A DNA stretch of 64,000 nt from JAIEPW01 sp964471915 (GTDB lineage: Bacteria; Acidobacteriota; Terriglobia; Bryobacterales; Bryobacteraceae), in the NCBI GenBank assembly GCA_964471915.1, contig CAYYID010000017.1, positions 30,410-94,409 on the forward strand. Direction: 5' to 3'. This document shows positions 33,533-41,398 of this stretch, one piece after another (position 1 is the first letter of the stretch; every line of letters begins with the position of its first letter). The position numbers were made by a program, and so were the translations under genes. Under the pieces are notes generated by a model. The model saw only the letters and a program-made list of their open reading frames with translations. It had not been told where the DNA came from and did not search any database.

Positions 33533-34364
33533 CGAGGTTCCCCGGCACGGTGATGTTGTATTGCGGGTCGAGCCTGCCGCCGCGTACCAGCATGCGCTTG
33601 CCTTTTCCAAGGTCGATGCCGGCGCGGTCGAGCTTCTCAAGCCATGCGTGATTATGGCGTTCTGCGAACCAGAAGAGGAGGCGCTTCACCTTGACGCTCT
33701 TGCAGTCGGCCAGCAGCGCCTGAAGCCGCTTCGGGCTGAGGTTGCGAAGGCCCTCCATCAGCACGTCGGCCTGATGGAAGGTTTCGCGGTTCGGGACTTC
33801 GTCGAGCAATTCGAGGACAGCGCGCTCGGGTGTGGAGAGGGTCAGCGTCCAGGTCGTACTGCCCCAGGGCTGCCGCAGGAGACCAGCACGTTGCAGCGCC
33901 TCGCCTGCACCTGCCGCCTGTGCAGAAGGCGGGATTTCACCCAAAGTCTTGAAGAGACGCTTGGCCTTGTGGACTACGAGCGGTGCGCTGACCGGAACCT
34001 GCGCGACCCATCGCGGCAGGGTCTGGTTGGCGTAGAGGTGGACTTCACGCGGGCCGCGGGCCGCGAGGTAGTGGCTGAAACCCTGCAATTCAAGGGCGGT
34101 CCGCGCGCCGACGGCGACAGGAAGGTGGAGCAAACTTCCGAGTGAAACCACAAGCTGCTGCCACGGCAGTTCGACGGCGGCATCTTCCGGAATGGGCCGT
34201 GCATAAACGCTCCGCGCGGGTGACAACAACCATCCGTTCATGACGTACTTGCGCCGGAGCTGGCGCGAGATGCCATGACGTTCCAACCAGCCTGCATCGG
34301 CCACCAGCCCTGCCGGGAGGTTCCGCTGTAGCCAGTTTAACTTTCCATAGTGTTGACTACCCAT
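33519..34364 (-). CDS. AbiEi-family antitoxin/transcriptional regulator
   Basis: A 281-residue AbiEi protein. The N-terminal winged helix (WLERHGISRQLRRKYVMNGWLLS) binds DNA, and the C-terminal domain with ALELQGFSHYL and ERAVLELLDEVP is needed for antitoxicity. In studied systems it represses its own operon by binding inverted repeats; matching repeats lie directly upstream here. TATTTT (34372-34377, minus strand) lies 7 nt before the ATG. The gene pair is complete, so the system is probably functional. Confidence 0.92.
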   Translation of the reverse strand: MGSQHYGKLNWLQRNLPAGLVADAGWLERHGISRQLRRKYVMNGWLLSPARSVYARPIPEDAAVELPWQQLVVSLGSLLHLPVAVGARTALELQGFSHYLAARGPREVHLYANQTLPRWVAQVPVSAPLVVHKAKRLFKTLGEIPPSAQAAGAGEALQRAGLLRQPWGSTTWTLTLSTPERAVLELLDEVPNRETFHQADVLMEGLRNLSPKRLQALLADCKSVKVKRLLFWFAERHNHAWLEKLDRAGIDLGKGKRMLVRGGRLDPQYNITVPGNLDGGY

Positions 34365-34365
34365 G

Positions 34366-34441
34366 GTTTACAAAATACACCACGGTCAAACCGTAGGCAA
34401 GTTTAAGAACAGTCCACTTTGTAAACGCATGGTTTACAAAG
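34366..34441 (-). promoter_or_regulatory. abiE promoter with operator repeats
   Basis: On the minus strand TTGCCT (34395-34400) and TATTTT (34372-34377) are 17 nt apart. A palindrome ACGGT-caa-ACCGT (34382-34394) fills the spacer. GTTTACAAA occurs beside the start codon (34366-34374) and again within a perfect 10-bp inverted repeat, CTTTGTAAAC-gcatg-GTTTACAAAG (34417-34441), upstream. This fits autorepression by AbiEi. Confidence 0.7.
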
Positions 34442-34487
34442 GAGAGTCATAATAGAAAACAGCCTAGCGAGAGACCTCGATGGGCCG

Positions 34488-34529
34488 TGCCGAAAGTGGA
34501 TAGTCCGCTCTGCGGCTCCTCTTTACAAT
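34488..34529 (+). promoter_or_regulatory. box-type promoter: TGCCG-N5-GGATAG box plus -10
   Basis: TGCCGAAAGTGGATAG (34488-34503), then 20 nt, then TACAAT (34524-34529). This is the first of the window's box promoters and drives the 34568 secreted-protein gene. Confidence 0.65.
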
Positions 34530-34567
34530 GAAGGGGATCAAGGACCGTGACGGCGAGGGGGCAACGG

Positions 34568-35191
34568 ATGAAACCAGGAAGAAGAGTCTTGCCGCTGGCC
34601 GCGGTGTTGCACATCGGCGGCATGTTGGCCGGAGCCGCCAACGTGGAATCCATGCTGGGGGTGTGCCGGGCGCGCGCCGCGCGGAGCCTCAAGGTGCCGG
34701 CGAGTGCCGTAACCGTCAAGTACGAGGGCCAGCGCAGCGACAAAACCCACGCGGTGAATGGCTCGGCTGACGTGAAGGGGCAGGAGCGCACGTTCCAGTG
34801 TTCTTTTGTTCCCAACGGAGCGAAGATCGCCCGGTTCGCCGTCAATCCGGCGGCGGCTCCGGCGGCGGCAGTGGAACCCGCGCGCCGTGAGGGTGAGCGC
34901 AAGTTCAACGCCACGGGGAACGTGCCCTGCGCGCAGTATGCCGGGCAGCCCATGGCGCAGTGCAAGTTCGGCGTCTCGCGCGCCGGCAACGGGACGGCCA
35001 CCGTGGTGGTAACGTGGCCGGACGGGCGCACCCGTGCCATTTTCTTCAAGAATGGCAAGGCGGTCAGCGCCGATACGAGTCAGGCCGACGGGTACAATGT
35101 GTTTCGCGCTACCAAACAAGCGGACTTATTCCTGATTACGATCGGCACGGAGCGCTACGAAATCCCCGAGGCGGTGGTGTTCGGCGGTTAA
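34568..35191 (+). CDS. secreted two-module protein of unknown function
   Basis: A 207-residue protein. After the signal peptide come a cysteine-framed module (Cys33 to Phe90: C-x3-A..VPASAVTV..FQCSFVPNGAKIARF) and a second domain (114-207) with TGNVPCAQYAGQPMAQCKF, TATVVVTWPDG and FFKNGKAVSAD. The first module recurs in the proteins at 54324 and 55193. A G-rich ribosome-binding site (GAGGGGG) precedes the ATG. The gene has the box promoter and is followed 13 nt later by a META lipoprotein gene, probably in the same operon. No function is known to me. Confidence 0.82.
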   Translation: MKPGRRVLPLAAVLHIGGMLAGAANVESMLGVCRARAARSLKVPASAVTVKYEGQRSDKTHAVNGSADVKGQERTFQCSFVPNGAKIARFAVNPAAAPAAAVEPARREGERKFNATGNVPCAQYAGQPMAQCKFGVSRAGNGTATVVVTWPDGRTRAIFFKNGKAVSADTSQADGYNVFRATKQADLFLITIGTERYEIPEAVVFGG

Positions 35192-35204
35192 AGGGAGGCC
35201 TGCG

Positions 35205-36179
35205 ATGATGGAAGTTCTGAAACTTGGCGCACCGATTCTGCTGGCCGCGGCGCTCGCCGGTTGCCGGACACCGGCCGGCCCGGCCCAGAGCGCGCCGGCG
35301 GCGACTCAGGCCCAGCCCGAGGGTCGCGTCCCCTCCCCGCTCGCCGGGACCGAATGGCGCCTGGTGGAGATTCAGTCCATGGACGACGCGACCGGCGTGA
35401 AGCGTCCGGCGGAGCGGGGCCAATACACCATGCGGCTGCAGGCGGATGGCAAGGTCACCATGAAGGTGAACTGCAACTCCGCGACGGGCAACTGGTCCGC
35501 GCAGCCGGGACCGGAGGGCACGAGCGGCCGGTTCGAATTCGGTCCGCTGGCGGTTACCAGCGCGCTCTGTCCGCCGCCGAGTCTCGACGAGCAGATCACC
35601 TCGCAGGCTAAGTTTGTCCGTTCCTACTTGTTGAAGGACGGGCGCCTCCACCTGAGCCTGATGGCCGATGGCGGTATCTACGTCTGGGAGCCGCTGAGCT
35701 TGCCCGCCGATCCCGAGCTGGAAGCCGCGATCCTCAAGGCTGCGCCTTCTTACACCAAGGCGGTGGTCGATCAGCCAGGCTCCGCGATGCGTGGGCGCTA
35801 TGCTTACGCCCGGGTGGACCTGAACGGCGACGGACAGGAGGAGGTGTTCGTGTATCTGCTCGGTTCCATGTTCTGCGGGACCGGCGGCTGCAACCTGATG
35901 CTCTTTGTCCGGGACGCCGCGGGCTACCGGTTGTTGAACGATATTGCGATCAGCCGGCCGCCGGTGATCGTGGCCGAGTCCAAGACCGGTGGCTGGAGCG
36001 ACTTCTGGAGGCTGCAGTCCGGGGGCGGAGCGCCGGCGAGTTTCGTCCACCACACGTTTGACGGCAAGAAGTACACGGCCAGTCAGAAGGTGGACGCCGG
36101 AAAGGCCCCCAAGGGCAGGATCGTTCTGGGGGACGACGTGTCGTTCGCCCAGGGCATTCCATTGAACCCCAGGGACTAG
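35205..36179 (+). CDS. META-domain lipoprotein
   Basis: A 324-residue lipoprotein (lipobox ALAGC). Residues 48-165 form a META/HslJ-like domain: LAGTEWRLVEIQSMDD, VTMKVNCNSATGNW, and FGPLAVTSALCPPPS, the N-C-N-x-x-x-G signature of the fold. The C-terminal half has an acidic D-x-N-x-D-x-x-E motif (VDLNGDGQEEVFV) like calcium-binding FG-GAP or EF-type loops. HslJ-type proteins are linked to envelope stress and antibiotic tolerance. AAAGGGAGG lies 8 nt before the ATG. Confidence 0.86.
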   Translation: MMEVLKLGAPILLAAALAGCRTPAGPAQSAPAATQAQPEGRVPSPLAGTEWRLVEIQSMDDATGVKRPAERGQYTMRLQADGKVTMKVNCNSATGNWSAQPGPEGTSGRFEFGPLAVTSALCPPPSLDEQITSQAKFVRSYLLKDGRLHLSLMADGGIYVWEPLSLPADPELEAAILKAAPSYTKAVVDQPGSAMRGRYAYARVDLNGDGQEEVFVYLLGSMFCGTGGCNLMLFVRDAAGYRLLNDIAISRPPVIVAESKTGGWSDFWRLQSGGGAPASFVHHTFDGKKYTASQKVDAGKAPKGRIVLGDDVSFAQGIPLNPRD

Positions 36180-36183
36180 CCGG

Positions 36184-36456
36184 ATGCAAGTTCTCGCGGC
36201 GTTACTGGTAGGCCGGCCGCTCGTCATCCTGGCGGTGGCGGCTCTTTGGCTGGCGGCCTTTCTGGTGCGGCGTTCCGCGGCGCCGGGATCCGCGCGTTTC
36301 CTGTTGCTGGCGGCGCTCGGCTGGGCGGCCTATGCCGGCTGGGAATGGCTGGTGACGGCGCGAACCCCGGAAGCCAACATCCGGGTGGACCTGCTGGTGA
36401 TCTGGCCGGTGCTGGCGGTCCTCTCCGGCTGGGCGTTGTATCGGGCCTTCCGTTGA
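36184..36456 (+). CDS. small three-helix membrane protein
   Basis: A 90-residue protein of three membrane helices (PLVILAVAALWLAAFLV, FLLLAALGWAAYAGWEWLV and LLVIWPVLAVLSGWALY). It starts 4 nt after the META gene stop and is the last gene of that operon. Function unknown. Confidence 0.75.
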   Translation: MQVLAALLVGRPLVILAVAALWLAAFLVRRSAAPGSARFLLLAALGWAAYAGWEWLVTARTPEANIRVDLLVIWPVLAVLSGWALYRAFR

Positions 36457-36476
36457 ATTGGCCGCGCTTCTTTGAT

Positions 36477-36518
36477 TGCCGTTTTTGGCTAGACGCAGCC
36501 TTGTCGGATCGCTAGCCT
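36477..36518 (+). promoter_or_regulatory. box-type promoter: TGCCG-N5-GGCTAG box plus -10
   Basis: TGCCGTTTTTGGCTAG (36477-36492) differs from the consensus by one base. After 20 nt comes TAGCCT (36513-36518). It drives the repeat-protein gene at 36598. Confidence 0.55.
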
Positions 36519-36597
36519 GAGGGATGGCATTGCGGGCAGGGAGTCCCAGGTCCATGCCGGTTCGCAGGCGCGTCTGAAGAAGGAACAAGGAGCATTC

Positions 36598-37740
36598 ATG
36601 ACAAAGGCGAAAGGTCTGATCGGCGCCGCTGTCTGCCTCGCGGCGGCCGGCTGCTTGTCGGCACAGGAACCGGTCCGGAACATTCAGGACCTCGTGGGCC
36701 GGAACCAGAGTAATGGCGACAATCAAATGGCCCAGCGCGGTTTTCGTTTTGTGCGGGTGGAGAACTCGGGATCGAACTCCTACAAGTACTTCCGCGAGGA
36801 ACGTTCGAACCGCTGTGTCACAGTACACGTCGAGAACAACCGGTATCAGTCGCTGGTGTATGCGTCAGACCTGGACTGCGAACGTCGCGGCCAAGGCGGC
36901 GGCGGTGGACGTCAAGCTACCGGCTTGCAGGATCTGGTCGGCGCGCGTGGTCGTGACGGCGAGTTCCAACTCCAGCAGCGCGGCTATGTGATGGATCGTT
37001 CTGAAGACCGTGGGAACGCCCGCGTCATGTACTACCGCAAGGGCAATGAGTGCGTCGAGATCGAGGTCTCTGACGGGCGTTATAGCTACCTCAATGACGT
37101 CCCCCGCTCGAACTGTCGCGGCGGCAACGTTGGTTCCGGCGGGGGCGGCGGGCGTCCGGCCGCCGGCCTCCAGGACCTGGTCGGCGCGCGTGGTCGTGAC
37201 GGCGAGTTCCAACTCCAGCAGCGCGGCTATGTGATGGATCGTTCCGAAGACCGGGGGAACGCCCGGGTCATGTACTACCGCAAGGGCAACGAGTGCGTGG
37301 AGATCGAAGTCGCTGACGGGCGTTACAGTTACCTCAACGACGTCCCCCGCCGGAACTGTAGCGGCGGTGCTGGGTCCGGGGGCGGGTGGGCCAATGGTGG
37401 CAGCAGCATCGGCAATGCTCCCCGGGTGAACGTGGATACCGACGGCCGCGGGGATTTCTCGAGCGATCGGGTGTCTGGACGCGTCACCCGGGGCTTTGTG
37501 AATACCACCGGCGACCCGAGCCTTGGGTTCCGCGTGGATGGCCGCGTCGTGACGTTCTATGGCCGGATCGAGCGCGAGATTTCAAATCGCGAGTTCGAGA
37601 TGCGAATCAATCGGTCATCCGAAGGAAATGTGAACGGCAATGCCACGTTCCGGCTGAACGGCGATCGCAACGAAGTGGAGATGATTTCCGTGTCGGGCAC
37701 GATGAACGGCCGCTCATTCAGCGGAAACTTCCGCCGCTAG
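36598..37740 (+). CDS. secreted repeat protein with three QDLVG modules and a shared C-terminal domain
   Basis: A 380-residue exported protein. Three modules of about 64 residues follow the signal peptide (29-94, 110-173, 191-254), each opening with QDLVG and containing QRGY/F, a central Cys and a final Cys. Gly-rich linkers separate them. The last 107 residues (274-380; VDTDGRGDFS ... LNGDRNEVEMI) are clearly related to the C-terminus of the 54324 protein. AAGGAG lies 6 nt before the ATG. The module probably binds a ligand at the cell surface; this is a guess. Confidence 0.82.
   Translation: MTKAKGLIGAAVCLAAAGCLSAQEPVRNIQDLVGRNQSNGDNQMAQRGFRFVRVENSGSNSYKYFREERSNRCVTVHVENNRYQSLVYASDLDCERRGQGGGGGRQATGLQDLVGARGRDGEFQLQQRGYVMDRSEDRGNARVMYYRKGNECVEIEVSDGRYSYLNDVPRSNCRGGNVGSGGGGGRPAAGLQDLVGARGRDGEFQLQQRGYVMDRSEDRGNARVMYYRKGNECVEIEVADGRYSYLNDVPRRNCSGGAGSGGGWANGGSSIGNAPRVNVDTDGRGDFSSDRVSGRVTRGFVNTTGDPSLGFRVDGRVVTFYGRIEREISNREFEMRINRSSEGNVNGNATFRLNGDRNEVEMISVSGTMNGRSFSGNFRR
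36925..37359 (+). repeat. tandem in-frame DNA duplication inside the 36598 gene
   Basis: Segments 36925-37116 and 37168-37359 are nearly identical over about 190 nt at an offset of 243 nt (81 codons). Most differences are in third codon positions, so the duplication is recent but has been under protein-level selection. Confidence 0.85.
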
Positions 37741-37778
37741 GAACGACTCGAGACAAAAATACGGCGCTGAGGCTCCTT

Positions 37779-37820
37779 CGCTGGAATCGGATAGCCGAAC
37801 CTTGGCGCAACACCTATAGT
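37779..37820 (+). promoter_or_regulatory. box-type promoter (divergent box) of the M13 peptidase gene
   Basis: CGCTGGAATCGGATAG (37779-37794) keeps the GGATAG half. After 20 nt comes TATAGT (37815-37820), a good -10. Spacing is the same as in the other box promoters. Confidence 0.5.
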
Positions 37821-37917
37821 CTTAAAGTCACACGTTCTCTGCCGCAATGGAGCCTGGGCGGCTGACCCGCCCATCTCCGATCTCGAGTCAGCACGCCTTG
37901 ATGGGAGGATCTTACCT

Positions 37918-39978
37918 ATGAAGCCCTTCGCTGCCCTATCCGCGGTGGCCGCGCTGTTTCTCACGGGCTGCTCGACGTCCGGCCCCACGCAGAAGGCCGC
38001 CGCCCCTGCGGCGGCGGTGCAGCCCTGGGGCTACGAACTCACGGCCATCGACCGCTCCGTCAAGCCCGGTGACGACTTCTACCGCTTCGCCGGCGGCTCC
38101 TGGATGAAGCAGGCACAGATCCCCAGCGACCGGGTGCGTTGGGGTTCCATGGAGCAGCTGGGCGCCAAGGCGCAAGCCGATGCCAAAACCATCCTTGAAG
38201 AACTCGCGGGCAAGCAGCACCCGCAGGGCTCGAACGAGCAGAAGATTTCGGACTTCTATTCCGCCTTCCTGGACACCAAGACCATTAACGAACTGGGCAT
38301 GAAGCCGTTTCAGGCCGATCTCGACGCCATTGCGGCCCTGAAGACCCACGAAGAAGTGATCGCGCTGGCTGCGAATCCCGATTTCGCTGGCAATCTCCCC
38401 ATCTTCGCCTACCCGGCTCTGGACGACAAGAATCCCGACCGCTACATCGTCCACATCACGCAGGCGGGACTTGCCCTTCCCAGCCGGGACTATTATCTGG
38501 GAACAGACCCCAAGCTCGCCGCGCTTCGCAAGGAGTACAAGGCCCACATCGGTCGCGTTCTCGCTCTGGCCAAGAATAACGACCCTGCGGCACCGCAGAC
38601 CATTCTCGACCTGGAGTCCAAGATGGCGGCCGCCCACTGGCCGCTGGAGAAGCGGCGCAACCGCGATCTCACGTACAATCTGCGCACCCGTGAGCAACTG
38701 CTGAAAGACTATCCGCAGTATCCGTGGGAAGTTCTTCTCAGGACTGCTCGGCTGAACCGGGAGAAGGAGTTCGTCGTGGGGCAGCCGAGCGCCATTGCGG
38801 AACTGGCGAAGCTCTACCGCGCCACCCCCGTCACTGCTTGGAAGACTTACCTCACTTATCACTACATCCACTCCCTTGCCGACCTGATGCCTACCGCGAT
38901 CAGCGACGAGAACTTCGCTTTCCACGGCAAGATCCTCAACGGCACACAAGTCAAGCCGGAACGCTGGAAAACGGCCATCGGGAGCCTGAACGGGCCGCAA
39001 GGCGAGGCGCCACTGGCAGAATCCCTCGGCCAGATTTACGTTAAGAAGTACTTCACGCCCGAAGCCAAGGCGCAGATCACGGCGCTCGTCCACAATTTGT
39101 TGGATACCTACCAGGAACGGATCAGGCAATCGGAATGGATGTCGCCGGCGACGCGTGAACTGGCGATCCGCAAGGCCCAGAAAGTCCTGATCAAGGTGGG
39201 CTATCCCGACAAGTGGCGGGATGTTTCGAAGATCGAAATCAAGCCAAGGGAGGCGTTCGGCAACTACGCCCGCATCAGTAGGTGGAGGTGGGACGATCTG
39301 GTCGGCCGCCTCGGCAAGCCGACGGACCACATGGAGTGGGGCATGGCCCCCCAAACCGTCAACGCCTACTACAACCCTAATTTCAACGAGATCGTCTTCC
39401 CGGCGGCTATCCTCCAGCCGCCTGCCTTTGACCCCCAGGCCGACGTGGCCGTCAATTACGGCGGAATCGGAGCGGTGATTGGCCACGAAATGGGCCATGG
39501 GTACGACGACCAGGGCGCCAAGTCGGACGAGAACGGAATCCTTCGCTCCTGGTGGCAGAAGGAAGACGAGCAACGATTCAAAGTCCTGACGAAGCGGCTC
39601 TCGGCGCAGTATTCCCTGTTTACTCCACTGCCCAATCTGCACGTCAACGGCGATTTCACGTCCGGTGAGAACATCGGCGATCTGGGCGGCGTCGCAGTTG
39701 CCTTCGCGGCCTACAGGAAGTCGCTCAACGGCAAGGCGGCCCCGGTGCAGAACGGTTTCAGCGGCGATCAGCGATTCTTCCTGGGCTGGGCCCAGATGTG
39801 GCGCTCCATCGCCAGGGATGAGTTCATCCGTTTGGTCACGACTTCGGACGTGCATTCGCCGGACGAATTCCGTGTCAATGGCGTTGTGCGCAACCTGGAC
39901 GCCTGGTACGAGGCTTTCACGATCCAGCCGACGGATAAGCTCTACCTGAAGCCGGAAGACCGGGTTCGCATTTGGTAG
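37918..39978 (+). CDS. M13-family (neprilysin-like) zinc metallopeptidase, lipoprotein
   Basis: A 686-residue peptidase anchored by a lipoprotein signal (ALFLTGC). The zinc site is HEMGH at 523-527, with the third ligand in GENIGDLGGVAVAF; VNAYYNPNFNEIVFPA is the substrate-binding N-A-Y/F-Y motif of the family. M13 enzymes cut oligopeptides up to about 40 residues, so it probably digests peptides in the periplasm or outside. The usual C-terminal C-x-x-W ends here as VRIW, without the cysteine. The box promoter lies upstream. Confidence 0.95.
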   Translation: MKPFAALSAVAALFLTGCSTSGPTQKAAAPAAAVQPWGYELTAIDRSVKPGDDFYRFAGGSWMKQAQIPSDRVRWGSMEQLGAKAQADAKTILEELAGKQHPQGSNEQKISDFYSAFLDTKTINELGMKPFQADLDAIAALKTHEEVIALAANPDFAGNLPIFAYPALDDKNPDRYIVHITQAGLALPSRDYYLGTDPKLAALRKEYKAHIGRVLALAKNNDPAAPQTILDLESKMAAAHWPLEKRRNRDLTYNLRTREQLLKDYPQYPWEVLLRTARLNREKEFVVGQPSAIAELAKLYRATPVTAWKTYLTYHYIHSLADLMPTAISDENFAFHGKILNGTQVKPERWKTAIGSLNGPQGEAPLAESLGQIYVKKYFTPEAKAQITALVHNLLDTYQERIRQSEWMSPATRELAIRKAQKVLIKVGYPDKWRDVSKIEIKPREAFGNYARISRWRWDDLVGRLGKPTDHMEWGMAPQTVNAYYNPNFNEIVFPAAILQPPAFDPQADVAVNYGGIGAVIGHEMGHGYDDQGAKSDENGILRSWWQKEDEQRFKVLTKRLSAQYSLFTPLPNLHVNGDFTSGENIGDLGGVAVAFAAYRKSLNGKAAPVQNGFSGDQRFFLGWAQMWRSIARDEFIRLVTTSDVHSPDEFRVNGVVRNLDAWYEAFTIQPTDKLYLKPEDRVRIW

Positions 39979-40161
39979 GTCACCTTGACTCTGATCGCAT
40001 GGCGAGGATTCAGCGCGCGGACCCTCCTCATGCTGTACGGCGCGCTAGAGGCTAGAAGCTGGTTTCGGGCGTTGCGCGCCACTGACGTCTGATCAAACTC
40101 AGGGGTCGAAACCGGCCCGCAGCCACATGGCGGTCCGGAAGCTCTGGGCAGAGGAGAATGC

Positions 40162-40404
40162 ATGAACTTAGTGGTGTTCCTGATCATTGGAGTGCTTGCG
40201 GGCTGGCTGGCCGGCCAGTTGATGAAGGGCGGCGGCTACGGGTTGATCGGCGACCTCGTGCTGGGCGTCATTGGGGCATACGTGGGCGGCTGGGTGCTAT
40301 GACTGGTCGGGGTAACGGCCGGAGGCTTCATCGGCAGCCTGGTCGCGGCCACGCTGGGCGCGGTCCTGCTGGTGTTTCTCACCCGGCTCATCAAAAAAGC
40401 CTGA
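40162..40404 (+). pseudogene. transglycosylase-associated (YeaQ/YmgE-like) membrane protein, interrupted by in-frame TGA
   Basis: An 80-codon frame codes for a GlsB/YeaQ-type three-helix membrane protein: MNLVVFLIIGVLAGWLAGQL, GLIGDLVLGVIGAYVGGWVL, and after the break LVGVTAGGFIGSLVAATLGA ending LIKKA. Codon 47 is TGA (40300-40302); the same frame continues to the expected C-terminus with no other defect. A ribosome-binding site (GAGGAG) is present. It is either a fresh nonsense mutation, a sequence error, or readthrough. The family usually has an aromatic or small residue at this point, so TGG-to-TGA is a simple explanation. Confidence 0.8.
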
Positions 40405-40410
40405 GGCGGG

Positions 40411-40483
40411 CTATCCGAAAACGGCATGATGGGGCGGATTCTGCGAAAAGCGGATATCGAACCCGCAATCCGGATGTTAGGGT
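40411..40483 (+). promoter_or_regulatory. box-type promoter of the LPKTA protein gene with an extra inverted box
   Basis: TGCGAAAAGCGGATAT (40442-40457), 20 nt, then TAGGGT (40478-40483). A perfect-consensus box, TGCCGTTTTCGGATAG, lies just upstream in the opposite orientation (40411-40426) without a -10 of its own, so it may be a second binding site. Confidence 0.55.
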
Positions 40484-40578
40484 CGAAAGGCTGAGAATCC
40501 AGAAGGTCACGACTACGCAAGGGCGTGATTCGCGCAGACGGTTCTCAGGGTAAGGCGACAATAAGGAGTGAGTTTCGC

Positions 40579-41319
40579 ATGAAAAAAATTCAGATTGTAG
40601 CAGCCGCGCTGGTATTCGGCGCGGTGACGCCCAGTATGCTGGCCGATACCTGGAACAAGCGGACCAAGGTCACGTTCAGCGCACCCTTCCAGATCCCCGC
40701 GCCGAACAGTTCGGCCGGCGTGGTGTCCCTGGCGCCCGGGACCTACGTGTTCAAACTCGTGGACTCGTCCTCGGACCGCCACATCGTGCAGGTGCTGAAC
40801 GAGCGCGAGAACAAGGTGTATTCGACGATTCTGGCGATTCCGGACTACCGGCTGAACGCGACCAGCAAGACGGTCATGTACTTCACGGAGCGGAAAGCCG
40901 GCGCGCCGATGGCGATCAAGAGCTGGTTTTATCCCGGCGACAATTTCGGTCAGCGTTTCGTGTACCCCAAGGTGAAGGCCATGGAGATCGCCGCGGCCAT
41001 CAACCAGCCCGTGCCCTCGCACTCGGTGGAAGTCATCGAGCGGACGAAGTACGTCCAGGTGCCGGTGTACATCGTGACCCCGGCGAAGCAGGAAACGAAG
41101 TACGAAGCGAAGGCCTTCGACACGCACGACGCGAAGGACTCCGCCGGTGAGGATGGCGAAGCGGTGAAGCAACCCGCGGCGGCCGCGGAGCAGTCGAGCA
41201 GCGCTCCGGCGGAGACCCTGCCGAAGACCGCGTCGCCGGTGCCGTTCTTCGGCGTGCTCGGGGTGCTGCTGCTGGCGGCTTCGTGGCTGATCCGCCGCGT
41301 TTCGGCCCAGTTAAGCTAG
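40579..41319 (+). CDS. exported protein with C-terminal LPKTA sorting signal
   Basis: A 246-residue protein. A signal peptide (MKKIQIVAAALVFGAVTPSMLA) is followed by a beta-rich domain (LAPGTYVFKLVDSSSDRHIVQV) common in Acidobacteriota. After an Ala/Glu-rich linker, the tail is LPKTASPVPFFGVLGVLLLAA then WLIRR: an LPxTx motif, a membrane helix and positive charges, the three parts of a sortase signal. The next gene is a sortase. AAGGAG is the ribosome-binding site, 13 nt upstream of the ATG. A strong terminator follows. Confidence 0.88.
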   Translation: MKKIQIVAAALVFGAVTPSMLADTWNKRTKVTFSAPFQIPAPNSSAGVVSLAPGTYVFKLVDSSSDRHIVQVLNERENKVYSTILAIPDYRLNATSKTVMYFTERKAGAPMAIKSWFYPGDNFGQRFVYPKVKAMEIAAAINQPVPSHSVEVIERTKYVQVPVYIVTPAKQETKYEAKAFDTHDAKDSAGEDGEAVKQPAAAAEQSSSAPAETLPKTASPVPFFGVLGVLLLAASWLIRRVSAQLS

Positions 41320-41333
41320 GCTCCCTCCAGGGG

Positions 41334-41374
41334 CAAGGGAGGACGCTCGTCGCGGGGCGCCTCCCTTGTTTTTT
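41334..41374 (+). terminator. rho-independent terminator between LPKTA and sortase genes
   Basis: CAAGGGAGG (41334-41342) pairs exactly with CCTCCCTTG (41360-41368), followed directly by TTTTTT (41369-41374). It ends the LPKTA transcript, so the sortase operon must have its own promoter or rely on readthrough. Confidence 0.9.
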
Positions 41375-41398
41375 GGTGTTTAGGCTGGAAGAGGACGG

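Noticed and set aside
32410..34560. tRNA-Glu as an attL/attR integration site
   Set aside because: No second copy of the tRNA 3' end and no integrase found after the AbiE cassette within the window.
36925..37359. Tandem repeats considered as a CRISPR array
   Set aside because: The repeats are about 190 nt, lie in frame inside a coding gene and have no spacers or cas genes.
40300..40302. TGA as a selenocysteine codon
   Set aside because: The family is a structural membrane protein without redox role, no SECIS-like hairpin is evident after the codon, and no sel genes are in the window.
40411..40426. Perfect 16-nt box in minus orientation as a promoter for a leftward gene
   Set aside because: No -10 hexamer at 20-21 nt and no leftward gene; more likely an extra operator for the 40579 gene.
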